Below are positions 6,568 to 15,071 of a stretch of DNA of 64,000 bases, one piece after another. The position numbers and the translations under genes are program-made. The notes below the pieces were generated by a model that saw only the letters and a program-made list of their open reading frames with translations, was not told where the DNA came from and made no database searches. The stretch is from Labilibaculum filiforme (GTDB lineage Bacteria; Bacteroidota; Bacteroidia; Bacteroidales; Marinifilaceae). The DNA is taken from NCBI RefSeq assembly GCF_002843315.1, contig NZ_MVDD01000003.1, positions 1 through 64,000 of the forward strand, in the 5' to 3' direction. Position 1 is the stretch's first letter. Each line of letters starts with the position of its first letter.

Positions 6568-6720
6568 TCACCTATCTGTTGTTTTATGTAAGTTGTTGTT
6601 ATCCTTTTTGTTATCTGCTAAAATTACGTCTATCGGACTTATTATTTTTGCAAGAGATGTTTTACTTAGGTGGGTGTAAATCTCACTTGTTTTTTTATTC
6701 TTGCCCACTAAAAGTAAGCA
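6568..6720 (-). pseudogene. C-terminal remnant of a second tyrosine recombinase
   Basis: About 45 codons match the C-terminus of the recombinase encoded at 4451-5557: LLLVGKNKKTSEIYTHLSK then SPIDVILAD, against LLGHSSSKTTEIYTHVS then NPIDDIFSD. The nucleophilic Tyr region is kept, but the His of LLGH has become VGK and the rest of the gene is missing or scrambled upstream. The gene ends at TGA (6568-6570) about 30 bases before a cassette-like gene start, echoing the layout of the intact recombinase and its cassettes. Confidence 0.7.
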
Positions 6721-6852
6721 TAAAACAGAAAAACAATCCAGCTTATTTGTCATCAATAAAAATAATGTGAAAGGAGGCTGGGGTCTTGTTGTTTATAGTT
6801 CTATTTGTTTGTTACCTTTTTAAAGTGAAGTGACTTGGTAAGGGTGTAGTAC

Positions 6853-7041
6853 CAAAAAACTCCAATTTGCAGGCTTTTCGCTTCGACCGCGCACCTTTTT
6901 GCACCGATTTGGTACCTTTTAGCTTCGGCATCGATCCTTTTTGCACCGGTTTGGTACCTTTTTGCACCGGCATCGATCCTTTTTGCACCGGTTTGGTACC
7001 TTTTAGCTTCGGCATCGATCCTTTTTGCTCCGGTTTGGTAC
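6853..7041. repeat. Array 2: nine units of an exact 21-bp repeat, two alternating types
   Basis: Units starting at 6874, 6895, 6916, 6937, 6958, 6979, 7000 and 7021 are exactly 21 bases each; a degenerate unit precedes them at 6853. Two unit types alternate: one ending CCGGTTTGGTAC and one ending CGGCATCGATC, both opening with CTTTT(T/A)GC. On the minus strand the array stays open and would encode heptads (KRYQTGA, KRIDAEA). I do not think this is a translated gene, but the multiple-of-three period leaves it possible. Sequence is unlike array 1 except for a shared GGTA followed by a T-rich run. Confidence 0.85.
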
Positions 7042-7259
7042 TTCTGAGGTACCCCTATGACCTGTTCAATAGAAGTCAATTATTTTTTTTTAATACCCGA
7101 AAAATTCATTCTTCTAAATCCTCTATTAATAGGGGGAAATAAGAAGTAAAACTCTGCTTCACACACTACTACTTAGCCTATTTACAGACTTAACTAAGCT
7201 CAACTTATTGTTTAATAAATGCAAGTTTTACATTGTATCGACTTGCCACAAGCTAAAGA
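7042..7259. other. Intergenic stretch with no recognised gene
   Basis: About 220 bases between array 2 and the small ORF. It is AT-rich, with no convincing frame, RNA or repeat seen. Confidence 0.4.
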
Positions 7260-7346
7260 ATGAAATTCATTAAAAATAAATGCTTGATGGTTCTAATGGT
7301 CGGGAATATCGCAATTTATTTTGGAAGTGCTTGCAATATGGCTTAG
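7260..7346 (+). CDS. Possible 28-residue lipopeptide
   Basis: A short frame MKFIKNKCLMVLMVG... with a hydrophobic core and a lipobox-like FGSAC at residues 21-25, then NMA and a TAG stop. It looks like an entericidin-type or leader mini-lipoprotein. A strong hairpin terminator follows 35 bases downstream, consistent with a small transcript. There is no homology argument and no clear ribosome site, so it may be spurious. The longer overlapping frame from 7280 runs through the terminator and is less likely. Confidence 0.3.
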   Translation: MKFIKNKCLMVLMVGNIAIYFGSACNMA

Positions 7347-7376
7347 ATGTAAAGGAGTATCAGCAAATAATTGTTC

Positions 7377-7408
7377 AAAAAAAAGACGCGAACGAAGCGC
7401 GTCTTTTC
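7377..7408. terminator. Bidirectional hairpin terminator
   Basis: GACGCG (7385-7390) pairs with CGCGTC (7398-7403) around a short loop, flanked by A-run and T-run (AAAA/TTTT). It would end the small transcript on the plus strand, and could also stop minus-strand read-through from the helicase gene. Confidence 0.75.
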
Positions 7409-7516
7409 AATTTGTATTTTATTGGTGCTGGTCAAGCACAAGCTTTTGCTTTGCTTATTCCTTATTTTTCAGACGCTAACAAGTGAAAAAAAAGCTGTCA
7501 GGTCTTATCAGTAAAA

Positions 7517-8638
7517 CTATTTTCTTGGTCGAATTTGGTTAAAAGCAATGTTTAATGCCTTTTGAAAATAGCGAAGGTTTTTTAATTCTTTGCTATTCAC
7601 CAGCGACAGGGAAACGCCTTCTTTACCGGCCCGGGCAGTTCGTCCGCTACGGTGGGTGTAATATTCCTCTTTATCGGGCAATTCGTAATGCACCACAAAA
7701 GAAAGATCCACAATATCGATTCCACGAGCCGCAATATCGGTGGCAACTAAAATCCGCAGACTTTCATTTTTAAATGCGCGCATTACTTTATCGCGTTCAA
7801 TTTGCTTTAAATCGCCATGAATGGCATCGGTAGGAATATTTTTTGCAACCAACTGTTTGGCCAATAGTTGCGCCGAAGTTTTGGTTTTACAAAATACTAC
7901 TCCTCTATTTTTTTGCTCCGATTTTAAGAACTGAACCAAAATGTTCAATTTTTCGTTGTCTTCGCAGATCAGAAACTGATGCTGAATATTTTTATTGACT
8001 ACATTTTTGCCACTCACCTCAATTTTGTGTGCGCTTGGCGAAAAGTGTCTTTTTATTATCTGCATAATTTCTTTAGGCATGGTAGCCGAAAACAACCAAC
8101 GGTTTTCTACGCTTGTAAGGTGAGTCAAAATCTCATCCAGCTGCGTTTTAAATCCCATGCTCATCATTTCGTCGGCCTCATCCAAAATTACGGTTTTCAC
8201 CTGACTCAAATCCACTGCTTTTCTCTTCACCAAATCGATTAATCGACCTGGGGTTGCAACAATAATGTGTGTTGGACGGCGCAAAGCGCTAATTTGTATC
8301 TCAATTTTTTCGCCACCATAAACCGACTCTGTAAAAATTTTATCGGAGTACTTGGTGAACTTGAATAGCTGCTTGGCAATTTGCTGTCCTAACTCGCGGG
8401 TAGGACAAAGAATTAAACCCTGAACCTTATCGATTTTCGGATTAATTCGGTGCAGCAATGGAATTCCAAATGCTGCTGTTTTACCTGTACCGGTTTGGGC
8501 CTGTCCAATTAAATCGGTGTTTGCCTGAAGAAGTACCGATATTACTTCTGCTTGTATTTGAGTAGGCTTAGTAATATTAAGATCGTTTAATCCCTTAATA
8601 ATATCTTTATTTACGCCTAATTCCTTGAAATTTTCCAC
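7517..8638 (-). CDS. DEAD-box ATP-dependent RNA helicase
   Basis: An RNA helicase of about 373 residues, used in RNA unwinding, ribosome assembly or cold adaptation. Motifs in order are a Q-motif (ITKPTQIQ), AQTGTGKT (motif I), PTRELGQQ (Ia), TPGR (Ib), DEADEM (II), SATMP (III), FCKTKTSA (IV), VATDIAARGIDI (V) and HRSGRTARAG (VI). The C-terminal extension is very short, so it is a minimal helicase core (DeaD/RhlE type, exact subfamily open). I start it at the GTG at 8638. The upstream in-frame ATG at 8692 would add an odd hydrophobic 18-residue N-terminus and lies upstream of a good promoter (8661-8692), so it is probably not transcribed. Monocistronic. Confidence 0.93.
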   Translation of the reverse strand: MENFKELGVNKDIIKGLNDLNITKPTQIQAEVISVLLQANTDLIGQAQTGTGKTAAFGIPLLHRINPKIDKVQGLILCPTRELGQQIAKQLFKFTKYSDKIFTESVYGGEKIEIQISALRRPTHIIVATPGRLIDLVKRKAVDLSQVKTVILDEADEMMSMGFKTQLDEILTHLTSVENRWLFSATMPKEIMQIIKRHFSPSAHKIEVSGKNVVNKNIQHQFLICEDNEKLNILVQFLKSEQKNRGVVFCKTKTSAQLLAKQLVAKNIPTDAIHGDLKQIERDKVMRAFKNESLRILVATDIAARGIDIVDLSFVVHYELPDKEEYYTHRSGRTARAGKEGVSLSLVNSKELKNLRYFQKALNIAFNQIRPRK

Positions 8639-8660
8639 AACAAATAATTTAAATAGTTCG

Positions 8661-8692
8661 CAAAGATACAGCAAACAAAGAATAAAGAACAA
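8661..8692 (-). promoter_or_regulatory. Bacteroidota-type promoter of the helicase gene
   Basis: On the minus strand a TATCTTTG box (complement at 8661-8668) fits the -7 consensus TAnnTTTG, with a TTG about 21 bases upstream (8690-8692). The predicted transcript starts near 8655, which supports the GTG start at 8638. Confidence 0.55.
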
Positions 8693-8934
8693 TTAAAATG
8701 AATAATTAAAGGGAAAAGATTGAATAAGAAAGCAGATGTAAAACGAAAAGGTTAAAATTCTTTGAATATTTCTTAAGCTGCACTGACTGAAGCAAAAGGC
8801 CAATCGTAAATTAAGCAAACCCTTCTTTTTTTATGCGCTGATGTACCCAAGGGACGCAAATGATATTAGTTCGGGAAAAAAGATCATAACCAATACCTCC
8901 GCAAGGTAAAAAAGCGGTAGTGAACCGCGATTAC

Positions 8935-9411
8935 TTAAAACAATTCCCGGTGTTCTTCATTTTCGATTTGCATGGCATGCACCAATGTCCACTTAAAAGG
9001 ATAGGATTTGCTTAAGGTATACAATACCATAATCCATGGTAAAAACCATACTAAATCCTGAGTGTAAGTATAGGCTAACAAGCTAACAAGACCTGCTAAG
9101 GCACTAAAAATCATTTTAAAGGAATATGCTTTTCTAAAATACTTCAGCTTCTCCTCCAGACTGTCGTACAAACTCACATATTCTAATTTCTTTTTATAAA
9201 TCATCTCCGAAAGGATGATTTCGACGATAAGCATCGAAATTCCTATTACATTTTTCCAAATTGGAAGGTTAAAATGGTCGTTTATGTTTATAAAGGAATA
9301 GTTTTCGCTAACAGCAAGCACCCCAAGTTCTAATTCTATAATAACAACAATAAAAAATGCCGAAACCAATCCGAACCTTGTCCATTGAACCAATTGTTGT
9401 AAATTCTTCAT
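8935..9411 (-). CDS. Hypothetical four-helix membrane protein
   Basis: A 158-residue protein with four predicted transmembrane helices: residues 12-34 (GLVSAFFIVVIIELELG), 50-70 (NVIGISMLIVEIILSEMIY), 98-116 and 120-140 (LVWFLPWIMVLYTLSKSYPF). A charged loop (KKKLEYVSLYDSLEEKLKYF) lies between the second and third helices. No signal peptide cleavage site and no enzyme motif. I do not recognise the family. It stands alone between the helicase and the riboswitch region, transcribed away from the latter. Confidence 0.75.
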   Translation of the reverse strand: MKNLQQLVQWTRFGLVSAFFIVVIIELELGVLAVSENYSFININDHFNLPIWKNVIGISMLIVEIILSEMIYKKKLEYVSLYDSLEEKLKYFRKAYSFKMIFSALAGLVSLLAYTYTQDLVWFLPWIMVLYTLSKSYPFKWTLVHAMQIENEEHRELF

Positions 9412-9613
9412 AATAATAAATCGAGTAGTTTAATAATATTTTTTCCTTAGTCGAAGAAGGCTGACAATCTTAGTGAATAATCGGGTGAATTTGGGCAGTA
9501 CTACTCAAAAAGGCTGCTTTTTTAAACTTATTTAACACACAAACGATTCCTGGTAATTCTCGAAACCGAAGAACTTTTTCATCGAAGGCGATCCATCAAA
9601 TAAACAATAGAAA

Positions 9614-9646
9614 TTTGTTTTGCGTATTAAAAAATTAATATATTTG
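9614..9646 (+). promoter_or_regulatory. Promoter of the cobalamin-riboswitch transcript
   Basis: TTTG at 9614-9617, a 21-base spacer and TATATTTG at 9639-9646 match the Bacteroidota -33/-7 consensus. The transcript would begin near 9653, just before the riboswitch. Confidence 0.65.
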
Positions 9647-9659
9647 CTCCCGTTAACGA

Positions 9660-9825
9660 ATAAGATACCCCTTAAAAAGGGTTTAATAGGGAATCACGTT
9701 TAAATCGTGAGCTGACGCGCAACTGTAATTCCAATAGCAGTTTGCAACACAAAAGCCACTGTTCCAATAAGAAGGAATGGGAAGGCGTTGCAACAGGAAA
9801 AGCCAGGAGACCTGTCTTATTTTAA
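9660..9825 (+). ncRNA. Cobalamin (B12) riboswitch
   Basis: All conserved blocks of the cobalamin riboswitch are present in order: a GGGAATC stem opening near 9689, GTGAGCTGACGCGCAACTGTAA (the GCGCAACTG box), AAGCCACTG (9752-9760), a GGGAAGGC element near 9780 and AGCCAGGAGACCTG near 9800. Binding of adenosylcobalamin normally shuts expression. It lies 460 bases upstream of the transporter-carboxylase operon, with a hairpin terminator in between that could be its expression platform. Confidence 0.93.
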
Positions 9826-9860
9826 TTAGATTGATGCTTTCGCGACATGAAGCTAAAAAT

Positions 9861-9917
9861 CAGGATTCACTAATCGATTGAAAGTTCCCTTTCAATTTTC
9901 AACTCCTGTTTTTTTTA
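9861..9917 (+). terminator. Terminator-like expression platform after the riboswitch
   Basis: CAGGA (9861-9865) pairs with TCCTG (9904-9908), enclosing an inner hairpin TTGAAAG/CTTTCAA (9878-9895), and is followed by eight T residues. This would be an intrinsic terminator stopping the transcript when the riboswitch is occupied. Confidence 0.6.
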
Positions 9918-10284
9918 TTGAATAAGCGCAAAGCAGACAATTTCACATTAAAATTGTATTGTAATGCAAAAAATTAGCACAACTCCTCGCGCAACGGAGA
10001 AAGCACAACCTACAAATGCAAAATGCATTTTGATTTTACCCACAGGCTTTTCTCCAAAAAAGAAAAACTCTTTTCATCCATTCCAACAAAATTGGCATCG
10101 CCCAAACTGATTCCTTCATGCACTTAGAATCAAGTTCGAGCTGGTGCTTTCATTTCTCAATTCTGTAATCTTGGCTTCATATCCCAAGAAATGGAAGTGC
10201 CGGCTCTTTTGTTAAACTACCCTTTAAATACACAGCAATGATCTCATTTACAGATCTTGCCTTTCTTAACGCAAGTAAATCAAC
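9918..10284 (+). other. Unusually long leader between riboswitch and transporter gene
   Basis: About 370 bases without a recognised gene. It contains a 48-codon frame at 9964-10110 (rich in Pro, Thr and Lys, no family seen) and a perfect 14-base palindrome CAAAATGCATTTTG at 10019-10032, a possible operator. The leader may be a relic of a lost first gene or hold a second control element. Confidence 0.4.
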
Positions 10285-11940
10285 ATGGAACTATTAGAAC
10301 TATTCACTAAAGCAGGCACAGCATCAACTATTATCATTATCTGTCTGGTTGCCGTTTTGGGAATTTTATTTGGAAAATTATCCTTCTTCAAAATTAAATT
10401 AGGCATTGCCGGAATCCTATTTTCAGGTTTACTAATTGGTCACCTGGGTGCCATTACCGATGCACAGGTATTGCATTTTATTAAAGAGTTCGGATTAATT
10501 CTTTTCGTGTATTCAATTGGTTTGGAAGTAGGGCCTCGATTTATCTCCTCTCTAAAAAAGAACGGGTTAAAAATCAATTTGCTGGCAACGGGAATTGTTA
10601 TTTTAGGTTTTATTATCGCAGTTGCAATTAAATTTATTTTCGATGTTCCCACTTCCGTGATTACGGGAATAATGTGCGGTGCGGTAACCAATACGCCAAG
10701 TTTAGGTGCGGCCCAACAAACCATTGGCGATGTAATGGGTGCCGGCGATTCTATCGAAATTGCTGGTATGGGATACGCCGTAGCCTACCCTTTCGGGATT
10801 TTTGGAATTATTATCAGTATGATTCTGCTTCGCTTATTTTTTAAAATAGATGTGAAAAAAGAAGAAGAACAATACAAGAAAGAGCTAACCGGACTCCAAG
10901 GAAAATTAATCGCCATTAATATCGAAATTACCAACCAAAACCTGTTTGGTAAAAGCATTCAATTTCTAAAAGATACATGTAATAAAGACTTTGTTTTATC
11001 GAGAATTAATCGAAAGGGCGACTTTATTGCTCCCGATGGTGAAATTATTCTTGAACAAGGAGACGTGTTATACGGAGTATCGGTTGCATCCAACTTTGAT
11101 AGCATTAAGCTGAACCTAGGAAAAATAAATACCACCAAAGAATTTGAGATATCCGGTAAGCTGGGAATAAAACAAGTACTGATTACCAATAAGAAATTAG
11201 CTGGGAAAAGTATTAAACAAATTGGAATATCCCGACAATTCCCTGTAAATATCACCCGAATTTACCGAAATGGCAATGAACTTATGCCCACCGAAGAAGA
11301 TAGTATTGAATTTGGTGATACGGTGCGTATTGTTGGCGAAAAAGAAGCATTAAATAAGGTGGCCTTGATGCTCGGCAATTCTGTAAAAGAGTTATCTCAT
11401 CCTAACATACTACCCATTTTTATGGGAATACTACTTGGCATTCTTATTGGCATACTCCCTATTAATATACCCGGATTACCAGCACCAGCCAAACTTGGTT
11501 TAGCCGGTGGCCCCTTATTAATTGCACTGATACTTGGGCATAAAGGACGAATCGGAAAATTAGATTTCTATATGACTCCCAGTGCCAACCTATTCATCCG
11601 CGAATTAGGGATTGTATTATTCCTTGCGTGCGTTGGAATTTCGTCGGGAAAATATTTTGTGCAAACCCTTTTAAACGAAGGATATATCTGGATGATTTAC
11701 GGCATAACCATCACCTTTATTCCGCTTATCACATTTGCCATTATTTCCCGAATCATGAAACTAAACTATCTGTCTATTTGTGGTTTACTATCCGGATCGA
11801 TGACCGATCCACCAGCTTTAGAGTTTGCCAATTCTATTGCTCCGGTTCAGGCACAATCAACGGCATATGCAACTGTATATCCTTTGGTAATGTTCCTACG
11901 AGTTTTACTTGCTCAGCTGTTCATCTTGCTTTTTACCTAA
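10285..11940 (+). CDS. AspT/YidE-family carboxylate transporter with two RCK_C (TrkA-C) domains
   Basis: A 551-residue inner membrane transporter. Two homologous membrane halves (about 10-180 and 375-550; motifs GAVTNTPSLGAAQQ and GSMTDPPALEFAN) flank two cytosolic RCK_C domains (about 200-280 and 285-370, both with E(I/F)GD-like VLYGVSVAS and VRIVGEKE strands). This is the full AspT/YidE architecture. The family includes aspartate:alanine exchangers and, to my knowledge, the succinate exporter SucE of corynebacteria. The gene sits behind a B12 riboswitch and directly ahead of a propionyl-CoA-type carboxylase. Succinate or another C4 acid is therefore the most likely substrate (inference). 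68 bases separate it from the next gene, so co-transcription is probable. Confidence 0.88.
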   Translation: MELLELFTKAGTASTIIIICLVAVLGILFGKLSFFKIKLGIAGILFSGLLIGHLGAITDAQVLHFIKEFGLILFVYSIGLEVGPRFISSLKKNGLKINLLATGIVILGFIIAVAIKFIFDVPTSVITGIMCGAVTNTPSLGAAQQTIGDVMGAGDSIEIAGMGYAVAYPFGIFGIIISMILLRLFFKIDVKKEEEQYKKELTGLQGKLIAINIEITNQNLFGKSIQFLKDTCNKDFVLSRINRKGDFIAPDGEIILEQGDVLYGVSVASNFDSIKLNLGKINTTKEFEISGKLGIKQVLITNKKLAGKSIKQIGISRQFPVNITRIYRNGNELMPTEEDSIEFGDTVRIVGEKEALNKVALMLGNSVKELSHPNILPIFMGILLGILIGILPINIPGLPAPAKLGLAGGPLLIALILGHKGRIGKLDFYMTPSANLFIRELGIVLFLACVGISSGKYFVQTLLNEGYIWMIYGITITFIPLITFAIISRIMKLNYLSICGLLSGSMTDPPALEFANSIAPVQAQSTAYATVYPLVMFLRVLLAQLFILLFT

Positions 11941-12008
11941 AAAAAAGCATAAACCTGTAATGCATTAAAAACGACCAATACATTCATTAAAACTTATACC
12001 AAAAAACA

Positions 12009-13550
12009 ATGAAAGACAACAGAATACCATTTCAAAAATATGCATGCCGACAAGAACAGTTGGCAACACAATACAATTGGGAATATTTCTCGAAACAACA
12101 CCAAAAAGGAAAACTGACTGCTAAAGAAAGAATTGAAATCCTGTTCGACGAAGGAAGCTTTGAAGAAATTGATGCTTTTGTAAAACCAGCCGGAAATATC
12201 ACAACTAACGTTTATGGGGATGGCGTAATATGTGGTCATGGTAAAATTAACGGACGCAAAGTATTTGCCTTTGCACAGGATTTCACCTTTATGGGAGGTT
12301 CATTAGGGGCTGTTCATGCAGATAAAATTATGAAAGTGCAGGATATGGCTCATAGTATGGGACATCCTATTATCGGATTGATTGATTCGGGAGGAGCAAG
12401 AATACAGGAAGGAATAGCAAGTTTAGCTGGATATGCAGGGATTTTTCATCGTAATGTGAAATCTTCGGGTGTCATTCCTCAAATATCAGTAATTCTGGGC
12501 CCTGCCGCTGGTGGTGCCGTTTACTCTCCTGCCCTTACCGATTTTATTTTTATGACCCGACAAACGGCATACATGTTTGTTACGGGGCCCGATATTGTAA
12601 AAGAAGTTTTAAACGAAGAAATTAATTCGGAAGATTTGGGTGGTGCAAGCATTCACAGCTCGAAAAGTGGAGTTGCTAATTTTATTTACGATGATGAGGA
12701 AAATACCCTTTTGGGAGTTCGAAAGCTACTACAGTACCTTCCCTCGAACAACGTAGATTTTCCACCCGCACCAATTCAAGATGCCATTGCTCCCGACAAT
12801 CCCCAAAAATTAGGCATTATTATACCCGAAGAAGCCAACATTCCTTACGATATGATAGATATTATTCAAAATATTATCGATAAAAACAGCTTTTTCGAGA
12901 TATCGGAAAATTTTGCCGGAAATATAATTACAGGACTGGCTCGTTTGCAAAATAAAGTGATCGGAATAGTTGCCAACCAACCAAAAGTATTGGCTGGAGT
13001 ACTAGATATTAATTCGGCAGAAAAAGGCGCTCGTTTTGTTCGCTTCTGCGATGCTTTTAATATTCCCCTACTCGTTTTGGAAGATGTACCCGGATTTTTA
13101 CCCGGAAGTGATCAGGAACATTCGGGAATTATTCGCCGAGGAGCAAAATTACTTTATGCGTTCAGCGAAGCTACCATTCCCAAAATTACAGTTATTGTGC
13201 GAAAAGCATATGGGGGAGCCTACATTGTTATGAATAGTAAAAATATGGGAGGTGATTTTAATTTTGCCTGGCCAACTGCCGAAATTGCCGTTATGGGACC
13301 CGAAGGTGCTGTAAAAATTCTTTACCGAAAGGAACTTGCACAATCAAAAAATGCCGAAGAGCTTAAAGCGCAACTAATTACTGATTACAAAGAGAATATT
13401 GCAAATCCCTACATCGCCGATGAAAAAGGATATGTCGACGAAGTTATTGCACCCGCTAACACCCGGCCTAAGTTGATTTCCGCTTTTGATGCTCTGGAAA
13501 ATAAATTCATGGAAAAAAGCGCGAAAAAGCACGGAAATATTCCTTTGTAA
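12009..13550 (+). CDS. pccB: Acyl-CoA (propionyl-CoA-type) carboxylase, carboxyltransferase subunit
   Basis: A 513-residue carboxyltransferase that transfers CO2 from carboxybiotin to an acyl-CoA, making methylmalonyl-CoA if the substrate is propionyl-CoA. It has both crotonase-fold halves. The N half carries the acyl-CoA oxyanion region (GGSLGAVHADKI, DSGGARIQEG, GPAAGGAVYSPAL) and the C half the biotin-side region (VPGFLPGSDQE, RKAYGGAYIVMNS). SEDLGGASIHSS is the typical PccB/MmdA segment. Length fits the family (about 510-540). Start codon at 12009 has no competitor. Gene order CT - biotin carboxylase - biotin carrier is a separate-subunit arrangement. Acetyl-CoA or another short acyl-CoA cannot be excluded. 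Confidence 0.9.
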   Translation: MKDNRIPFQKYACRQEQLATQYNWEYFSKQHQKGKLTAKERIEILFDEGSFEEIDAFVKPAGNITTNVYGDGVICGHGKINGRKVFAFAQDFTFMGGSLGAVHADKIMKVQDMAHSMGHPIIGLIDSGGARIQEGIASLAGYAGIFHRNVKSSGVIPQISVILGPAAGGAVYSPALTDFIFMTRQTAYMFVTGPDIVKEVLNEEINSEDLGGASIHSSKSGVANFIYDDEENTLLGVRKLLQYLPSNNVDFPPAPIQDAIAPDNPQKLGIIIPEEANIPYDMIDIIQNIIDKNSFFEISENFAGNIITGLARLQNKVIGIVANQPKVLAGVLDINSAEKGARFVRFCDAFNIPLLVLEDVPGFLPGSDQEHSGIIRRGAKLLYAFSEATIPKITVIVRKAYGGAYIVMNSKNMGGDFNFAWPTAEIAVMGPEGAVKILYRKELAQSKNAEELKAQLITDYKENIANPYIADEKGYVDEVIAPANTRPKLISAFDALENKFMEKSAKKHGNIPL

Positions 13551-13581
13551 ACACTTAAAAACAAATTCACATTCAAAAAAA

Positions 13582-15069
13582 ATGATTAAATCGATATTAA
13601 TAGCAAACCGTGGTGAAATTGCAATTAGAATTGCTCGTACTGCTACCAATATGGGGATCATGGTATATTGCATTCAAACCAATCGCGAAGCAAATGCCTT
13701 GTATCTGGAATATGCCGATGAAATAATTACTCTGGAAGAAAATCCCAACGGCTCTATCTTCTTAAATGCCGAAGAACTTATTCGAATAGCAAAGTTACAT
13801 CATATTGAAGCAATTCATCCAGGTTATGGTTTTCTTTCCGAATCGCCTTATTTAGCAAGCCGGTGCAAAGATGAAGGCATTCTATTTATAGGTCCAAGCG
13901 AAAAAGCCATTTATACTATGGGAAACAAAGGAATGGCTCGAAATATTGCTCAAAAAAGTGGTATTCCGGTATTAACAGGCAGTACAAGTAATATTACCAA
14001 TTTTTACGATGCTAAAGCCTGGGTAGACCAAATTGGATATCCGGTAATTATGAAAGCCGTAGCCGGCGGTGGTGGGAAAGGAATGCGCATTGTTCGAAAA
14101 GCTGACGAATTAGAATTAATGTACAAATTGGTAAGAAACGAAGCCAAATCGGCTTTTAACGACGATTCTCTTTTAATTGAAAAATACATAGAAAATCCTA
14201 AACACATTGAAATACAAGTGCTGGCCGACCGATATGGAAACGCCATTCATTTGTTCGAACGCGAATGCTCCATTCAGCGCAAGCATCAGAAATTAATGGA
14301 GGAAGCTCCTTCCATTGCCCTTACCGATGAAATGAGGACAAAGATGGGAGAAATGGCCCTTTTCCTTTGTCGAAAAATTAATTATCACACGCTAGGAACA
14401 GTTGAATTTTTATTGGATGAAGACAATAAATTCTATTTTCTGGAAATGAATACCAGAGTGCAGGTAGAACATCCGGTAACCGAAGCCATTACTGGAATCG
14501 ACTTAATTGAACAGCAAATAAAAACTGCTGCCGGCGAAAAATTAGAATTGCAGCAAAATGACATACAGAAAAAAGCCTGGGCAATTGAATTACGAATAAA
14601 TGCAGAGGATGTACAGGCCGATTTCGCACCTAATCCTGGAATTATTGATAAAATGGAATTTCCAGAATGTAGCTTTCTGCGTGTTGATACAGGTTTTGAA
14701 AGTGGAAAACTAATTCCTCAAAGCTTCGACTCTTTAATTACCAAATTAATTATTACCGGAGAAAATCGACAAGAAGCGATTGAGCATGCTAAAGCTGTAA
14801 TTGAAAATACAGTTATAAAAGGAGTAAAAACAACCATTCCATTTTTTAAACAAGTGCTCAACCATCCCGATTTCATTAATGGCACCTACAACACTTCTTT
14901 TATAAGCAAAAAGCTTAACAAACCTTTTTTTCAGGAAAAAGAGGAAGAAAAAACGGCTGCAATAATGGCTCTGCAAGCTTACCTAAACGAAAAACAGAAA
15001 ATAGAAAGTAACTTAACTCAGGAAGAGGATTCTGCATGGGCTAAGAAAATGAGAATTAAACTTTTTTAA
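13582..15069 (+). CDS. Biotin carboxylase subunit of the acyl-CoA carboxylase
   Basis: A 495-residue ATP-grasp enzyme that carboxylates biotin on the carrier protein. Visible are the N-terminal MIKSILIANRGEIAIRI, the glycine-rich loop AVAGGGGKGMRIV, ERECSIQRKHQK, EMNTRVQVEHPVTE (catalytic Glu/Arg) and the C-terminal LRINAEDVQADF. The start at 13582 gives the family's standard N-terminus; the upstream in-frame ATG at 13486 would overlap the preceding gene by 65 bases and add unrelated residues. The last 45 residues (EEEKTAAIMALQAYLNEKQK) form a helical tail reminiscent of the linker in pyruvate and propionyl-CoA carboxylases. Two bases separate its stop from the next start. Confidence 0.93.
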   Translation: MIKSILIANRGEIAIRIARTATNMGIMVYCIQTNREANALYLEYADEIITLEENPNGSIFLNAEELIRIAKLHHIEAIHPGYGFLSESPYLASRCKDEGILFIGPSEKAIYTMGNKGMARNIAQKSGIPVLTGSTSNITNFYDAKAWVDQIGYPVIMKAVAGGGGKGMRIVRKADELELMYKLVRNEAKSAFNDDSLLIEKYIENPKHIEIQVLADRYGNAIHLFERECSIQRKHQKLMEEAPSIALTDEMRTKMGEMALFLCRKINYHTLGTVEFLLDEDNKFYFLEMNTRVQVEHPVTEAITGIDLIEQQIKTAAGEKLELQQNDIQKKAWAIELRINAEDVQADFAPNPGIIDKMEFPECSFLRVDTGFESGKLIPQSFDSLITKLIITGENRQEAIEHAKAVIENTVIKGVKTTIPFFKQVLNHPDFINGTYNTSFISKKLNKPFFQEKEEEKTAAIMALQAYLNEKQKIESNLTQEEDSAWAKKMRIKLF

Positions 15070-15071
15070 AC

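Noticed and set aside
5817-7041. CRISPR array
   Set aside because: Repeats are contiguous 20-21-bp units without unique spacers, and no cas genes are present.
6801-7079. 92-codon heptad-repeat ORF (KRYQTGAKRIDAEA)
   Set aside because: Better explained as the read-through of the 21-bp array; no start context or conserved non-repeat domain. Kept as a repeat rather than a gene.
7280-7486. 68-codon ORF on the plus strand
   Set aside because: It runs straight through the hairpin terminator at 7377-7408; the overlapping 28-codon frame from 7260 is more plausible.
8639-8692. ATG-started extension of the DEAD-box helicase
   Set aside because: It would add a hydrophobic N-terminus atypical of the family and begins upstream of the predicted transcription start.
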